Source: Piper betle
Lineage: Eukaryota > Streptophyta > Magnoliopsida > Piperales > Piperaceae
DNA length: 64,000 nt
Reading direction: 5' to 3'
Assembly: GCA_033002965.1 (NCBI GenBank)
Contig: JAURVB010006418.1
Coordinates: 182,189-246,188 of the forward strand
A program made the position numbers and the translations under genes. The notes beneath the pieces are model-generated. The model was not told where the DNA came from. It worked only from the letters and a program-made list of their open reading frames with translations, and did not search any database. Positions 59,201-64,000 of this stretch are shown piece by piece; positions within the stretch are counted from its first letter, which is position 1, and each line of letters starts with the position of its first letter.

Positions 59201-59936
59201 TGAAGCACAGTTTTTGGCTCTCGAAGGTGAGCCTTCTCGGCCATATCATCTCAGTAGTAGGTATCTTAGTAGATTCGGCCAAGATAGAAGCAGTAGTACA
59301 GTGGGAACAACTAAAGACACCTATAAAGGTTCAGAGTTTCCTAGGCCAAGCTAGATACTACAGACTATTCATTCATGGTTTCTCTTCCATAGCAGCCCCT
59401 CTTACAAGGCTAACTAGAAAGGGTGAACAATTCAGATGGACAGATGAATGTGAGCAAAGTTTCAAGACACTAAAGGAGAGAGGTTGTCTTTGGCGCCTAT
59501 CCTCACATTGTTAGAAGGACACAAAGATTTTGTAGTTTACACATATGCCTCAAGCATTGGTCTAGGTTGTGTTTTAATGCAAAAGGATAAGGCTATAGCT
59601 TATGCATCTCGTCAACTCAAGGTGCATGAGCGTAACTATCCTACACACAACCTAGAGCTCACAGTAGTTATATTAGCTTTCAAAATATGGAGGCATTATT
59701 TGTATGGAACATCTTTTAAACTCTTGACTAATCACGAGAGTCTAAATTATATCTTCATGCTAAAGGATCTGAATAGTAGACAAAGAAGATGGTTTGAGTT
59801 GTTACCAAATTATGAGTTCGACATAGTGTACCACGAGGGCAAAGTAAATGTGGTAGTAGATGCTCTAACCAAGGAGCCAGTTCGAGGCTCAGCAGGATTG
59901 GCAGCAATGCCAGTGACTCAACATGTTATTGGCTAG
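59200..59936 (+). pseudogene. Gypsy RNase H
   Basis: 59,200-59,480 encodes the connection region ([40 protein letters not shown]). After a frameshift near 59,484, an open stretch to 59,936 encodes RNase [41 protein letters not shown], and ending [10 protein letters not shown]. The expected SDAS pattern reads TYAS. This is the best-preserved part of the element. Confidence 0.85.
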
Positions 59937-60079
59937 AGACAGTTGGTTGGAATGATTGCACAATTGACTATTTAGCCAAGTGTACTTGAATAGATAAAGG
60001 TTGCCCAGGAGAAAGAAAAATAGTTGAGTTAGTGGCCAAAATAGGGAACAGACAAGTACTTGGCTAGAGATGCAGATGG

Positions 60080-60830
60080 ATTAGTCAAACAAAGAGGTTC
60101 ACTATTTGTGCCAGATGTTCCAAAGTATCCCCGACTTCGAAGTATAATTCTTCATGAGGTTCGCACTTCAAGATACACAGTGCATCCAAGTGGAGTAAAG
60201 ATGTAATACGATATCCAACAAACTTATTGGTGGCTAGGAATGAAGAGAGAGGTATGTAATACAATTACCAAATGTTTTTGTTTGCCAGCAAGTGAAAGCC
60301 GAGCACGTACATCCAGGTGGAATACTGCAACCATTGGAAACCCCAGAGTAGGAAGTAGGAGAGCATAGCATATGACTTTGTAGTGGGATTGCCTAGGACC
60401 CACCAACAGAAGGAAGCTATCTGGGTCATAGTAAATTGACTCACAAAGAGTGCGCACTTCATACCAATCAAGATAGATTACCCACTTACTACTTTGGCCA
60501 TACTGTATAGAGATAAGATAGTCAGGCTACATGGAGAGCCACGGGAGATCATATTAGACATGGATCTAAGATTTACATCTTGATTTTGGAAAGCTTTCTA
60601 TGCAACTATGGGCTCCGAGTTGATATTCAACACACCCTTCAAACAGATTGGTAGACTAAGAGAACCATATAGATACTAGAGGATTTACTCTAAGCATGCA
60701 TTCTAGACTTCAGAAGAAGTTGGGAAGAGCATCTACCTCTAGTAGAGTTCTCATAGATCAACAATTATCACGCCACAATCAGAATGGCATCATTTGAAGT
60801 GCTTTATGGTAGACCATGTCGATCCTCGGT
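60080..60830 (+). pseudogene. Gypsy integrase
   Basis: Pieces in order: RLRSIILHEVRTSRYTVHPS and a K.Y.D...TYWW segment followed by MKREV and TKCFC (remains of the HHCC zinc region), then a catalytic core readable only with many frame changes (about 60,370-60,660). Next come ILEDLL- and ACILDF-type remnants and the 'aatggcatcatttgaagtgctttatggtaga' segment (family A-F-E-A-L-Y-G-R). It is dead. Confidence 0.7.
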
Positions 60831-61490
60831 ATTATAGGGCAGTGAATTAGTAATAGTTGGGCCAAAAATGATCCAAGAGGTAGTGATGTAGGTTAGGAAG
60901 AGAATGAAGTCAGCTCAGGACAGACAGAAAAGTTATGTCAATCAGCGCAGATGAAGCGTGCATTTCGTGTTAGGAGATCACGTTCTTTTGAGGTCTCTCC
61001 TACTAATGGAAATATGAGATTCATGATGCATGGGAAACTCAATATGTGATATATCAGACCATTTAACGTGATCAAGTGGATTGGACAAGTGGTCTATAGG
61101 CTAGTAATGCCGCCTCATCTATTAGTTGTACATAATTTATTCCACGTGTCATTGCTGAAGGCGTACCATCCAGATAACTCTCATGTCATCAATTTCATAG
61201 AGATAGAGCTACAACTCGACCCGTCATAATGCAATCAAGATTGTAGACCGTCGAGTAAAGATTCTCAAAAGAAAAGATATTCCACTAGTATGAGTGCAAT
61301 GGACTCAACAAGGAGTTGAGGAATCTACAAGGGAACATGAAGACAAGATAAAGAAGAGATACCTAGAGATATTTGAGCAACCAGCTTCACGACCAGGCAC
61401 TATAGTTGAGATTTAACTTTTCAGATTAGTGTGGAATTTGAAACTTCCTTAGGTAAAATTTCGAGGACAAAATTTTTCTAAGGAGGGAAG
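60831..61490 (+). pseudogene. Gypsy integrase C-terminus and polypurine tract
   Basis: Remnants correspond to the C-terminal region (RMKSAQDRQKSYVNQRR near 60,905-60,955; PPHLLVVHNLFHVSLLKAYH near 61,110-61,170). Then KILKRKDIPLV.VQWTQQGVE and KKRYLEIFEQPASRP (61,255-61,400) resemble the chromodomain-like tail of Tekay/Del-type gypsy elements. The tract 'ctaaggagggaagg' at 61,480-61,493 precedes the 3' LTR. Confidence 0.7.
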
Positions 61491-61493
61491 GTT

Positions 61494-62753
61494 GTAAAAC
61501 CTGTGACTCGAGTCAAAGTTTTATATTAGGGAACCAATTGGTTCGGCTATCGATTTGAGTCAGATTAGTTTCATGACACACATGCTAAGTCGAGGCCAAC
61601 TATACGTTATGAGCAATGAGGGTCAAATGTACCCATGTATATGATGATAATGTCAAAAAAATGATGAGCAATGAGTTATCAGAGTATATGACTATATGCA
61701 ATTATTTTTTTTATGTATTTGATCGTAGAATTATGTTTAGGCCGCCGAATAATTCATTATGATGCCTTATATACCAGTTTGGGTGGGGTATTAGCTATAG
61801 AACACGTCATTTAGATGTTATGGAGTGTATTATATTATATTTTATTTTTTTCATAATTTTATATTTTTTTAAAAATTAATTAATAGTTATTATTTTTTAC
61901 TTGAGTTAGAGTCGAGTCAACTTTTAATTACGAAATTGCCACCCACCCGTCACCAAGACGTTTTCCCCTCCCTCATCCCACTCGTAGCCCCAACGCAACC
62001 ATTGATGCCACCTCTAGATGTCGTACCACTGCTGATCGACACCATCGAACCGTCCCTAACCTTCCTATCTGCTTCCTGGCCTCTACGACGCGTCGATGCT
62101 GCACCCTCACTGTTGCCCCCACTGTCATCGCCCTCGCCATCAGCATGGTCGTGTTGCCCTCACCGAGCCATGCCGACCCATAGACCCAACCACCTCGCCA
62201 GAAAACAAATAGAAAAGTTGCCAAAAAACCATAGGAAAGCTGCAAAAAGCACCCCAAAAAGCTTCCGAAAAATGGGATTTGCTGGAATTCGCCAAAAATC
62301 CCCAGATTTTTGCCACATTCCTCCAACCGAACCCGATTGAACTTCAGACACCATAGGGTGTTGAATTTGAGTCCCGAACCACGCAACAAATCCTATTCAT
62401 CGCTGATTGCCAACGACGCGAGATATAATTAACTCCAATCTAATTATTTAAAATTGATAATTATTAGTACGATATGCTAGGATTTGATTGATTGGCCTAG
62501 TAAAATATTTTTATTGTAAATAAAAATAATTTTACGTAATTTGAATGATATGAAATAAATGCTAATGAACTGATTATGTATGTTAATTATGAATTGTTAA
62601 TTAATTGAAATATAAATTAGGAATTCATGATGTGAATTGATGTGAATAATTAATATGAATATGTTAGTAAGGATGTGTGAATGCTTTATTAGATAGTAGG
62701 TATTAGCTTTTAGATTTGATATGTACATATGTGAACCGAACTGGGGTGTTACA
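61494..62753 (+). mobile_element. Family A gypsy 3' LTR, internally deleted
   Basis: It starts TGTAAAACCTGTGACTCGAG and ends CTGGGGTGTTACA. Against the 2.73-kb copy at 16,855-19,583 it lacks about 1.25 kb near its 3' end: 'ttagatttgatatgtacata' (62,709 on) jumps directly to 'tgtgaaccgaactggggtg'. The block 62,210-62,400 is the best-conserved part across copies. Confidence 0.75.
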
Positions 62754-63160
62754 ATGAGTAAGTTAATTAATAATAATTTCTACCATTTCGTACTTGCATA
62801 TGTTAGCTTATCATACGTGTACATCTAAATGTTATAACCTCCCACTTACGTATGATAAATCTAATTTATTCACATATGGAATAACCCATGCAAGATAAAA
62901 AACCAAATCCCAATATTCATAATTTTCGTCAATATAGCCTCTTTCAAAATGTCATCTTTTAAGTGTACTTCCTCTTGTGCAGTTAAATATTTAGCTGTGG
63001 AAAATATTGAAGATGACTTTCTTTTGCATTGTGAAAAAACTTTTATTTCCAACAAAAGCTCCCACTGTCAAAATGGTCTATTTTAAACCTTTTTATCAAG
63101 GTATAAACTAACATGTTTTCTTTCAATGATCATTTAATCCATAAGATTATATAAAGAATA
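62754..63160. other. AT-rich non-coding sequence
   Basis: Contains 'tgttataacctcccactta' at 62,830-62,848, which could be a decayed LTR terminus of the 5S-containing repeat that follows. No coding sequence. Confidence 0.3.
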
Positions 63161-63162
63161 GC

Positions 63163-63287
63163 TAACAAAGAAAACATCTTCGTTTTAGGTCACCCATCCT
63201 AATAATACTTTCACTCAAACATGCTTAACTTCATGGTTCTTATAGTATAATCTAGTGTATTAGTACTAGTATGATCATACCTTACCC
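63163..63287 (-). pseudogene. Degenerate 5S rRNA-like sequence
   Basis: The complement reads GGTATGATCATACTAGTACT, then CTAATACACTAG, then AAGTTAAGCATGTTTGAGTG, then TATTAGGATGGGTGACC. It is collinear with plant 5S rRNA, including the internal promoter region (box A and box C equivalents) and the GGATGGGTGACC block. Most differences are C-to-T or G-to-A changes, the pattern expected from decay of methylated cytosines. It is a single copy, not an array. Either it is a dispersed 5S pseudogene or it belongs to the LTR of a Cassandra-type TRIM, a plant element family known to carry 5S sequence. Confidence 0.8.
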
Positions 63288-64000
63288 TTATCTAGGCATC
63301 TATATATCCCATCAAATGTTGCACTGGCTTATGTCATCAAATTATTTGTTTCAATATATAAACCAACCTAAAGAGAGACTGAGAGAGAAAAAAATAATGT
63401 TTGACAATGTAATCATGTATTCTGGACAATCAACTATCTTTGATACTTCACGTAGTTCCAAAGTTACATTAGTCTCAAATACTCCATCTAAACTCAGTAT
63501 TCTACGTAATCACAGTGGTCTATGAATTTGCCATAGGTCTCACTAGATACTGTAATTTAATTTGCATCTTTGACCCCCACCCAGGATCCTTGACGTTTTT
63601 TTTTTATTTTACTATACTAACCTTCATATGATATTTTGTTCCCACTCTGTTCTGGAGTATATGACATACTAAGAAATATCTTTATTATATTATCTTGGTA
63701 GAATGATGAAAAAACATCTATGATCATACTTAAAATGTCAAAAACCTTATAACACTTTATCTCACTCACTGAGAAAATATACATTTTAAGGAACCACATT
63801 TTTTTCACTCATTGAGACCGGAGATCTATTGGCTATCCAAAATTGCAGTTTAAAATTTATTGACAAAGAATATACACTTGTTTTGACAACTTATGATATG
63901 TTTTGAAGTAAAACATTTTCCTTAAATATATGGTCACTGTACATTAATAATCACTTAATGATTGGGATTTCACCTCAATTATATTGTGACGTGTTAAACT
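63288..64000. other. AT-rich sequence right of the 5S relic
   Basis: A G-rich tract on the minus strand (complement of 63,569-63,585, GGATCCTGGGTGGGGGT) could be the polypurine tract of a minus-strand element whose LTR holds the 5S relic. A T10 run follows at about 63,597-63,606. Open frames 63,271-63,525 and 63,617-63,808 show no domain. Confidence 0.35.

Overview
This window looks like repeat-rich nuclear DNA from a flowering plant, probably a monocot. The bulk is AT-rich, and decayed or nested LTR retrotransposons of both Ty1/copia and Ty3/gypsy type fill most of it. The few host genes have plant-type GT-AG introns and very GC-rich 5' ends (about 27.9-28.1 kb and 28.5-29.1 kb), which favours a monocot. 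I see no bacterial, organellar or phage features. The species cannot be named from the sequence.

Layout. 1-9.1 kb: copia RNase H debris, a gypsy LTR fragment ('family B'), an LTR-like region with a TATA box, and a composite insertion (4.07-8.35 kb). The composite holds a pol-less gypsy element ('family D') plus a TRIM-like tandem array, and it is flanked by TTTAT on both sides. 9.1-15.4 kb: a nearly complete but decayed copia element on the minus strand, with both LTRs, primer-binding site, polypurine tract, gag, integrase, RT and RNase H recognisable. 15.9-19.6 kb: a gypsy 'family A' deletion derivative (gag joined straight to the polypurine tract and a 2.7-kb LTR). 21.1-31 kb: the gene island. 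31.35-31.8 kb: a minisatellite with 88-bp higher-order structure. 32.3-46.7 kb: gypsy family B LTRs in tandem and inverted order, one split by a 2.95-kb family A LTR, then a truncated minus-strand gypsy gag-pol. 46.7-51.65 kb: two diverged LTR-like blocks, one containing a strong 48-bp-arm hairpin. 51.7-55.75 kb: a copia LTR end and a solo family A LTR containing a 49-bp minisatellite. 56.0-62.75 kb: a full-span but degenerate plus-strand gypsy family A element. 63.2 kb: a degenerate 5S rRNA-like sequence, possibly from a Cassandra-type element.

Gene island. An eight-exon WHIRLY2-type gene (21,096-24,516, plus) can be assembled in one consistent frame except for one missing base in exon 5. 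Convergent to it lies a four-exon alpha/beta-hydrolase-fold gene (26,084-28,082, minus), which assembles without interruption into 368 codons. It has a likely plastid-targeting N-terminus, a GC-AG intron, and substitutions at two catalytic positions. To its right, head to head, is a broken PPR gene start (28.56-29.15 kb) followed by three spliceable exons resembling the 3' end of a DUF1997-type gene (29.2-30.9 kb).

No new multi-gene system is evident. The most informative observations are the single-base lesion in the WHIRLY gene, the apparently non-catalytic hydrolase, the hairpin, the 5S-derived relic, the two minisatellites and the TRIM-like array. All domain calls come from reading translations by eye. 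No database search was run.
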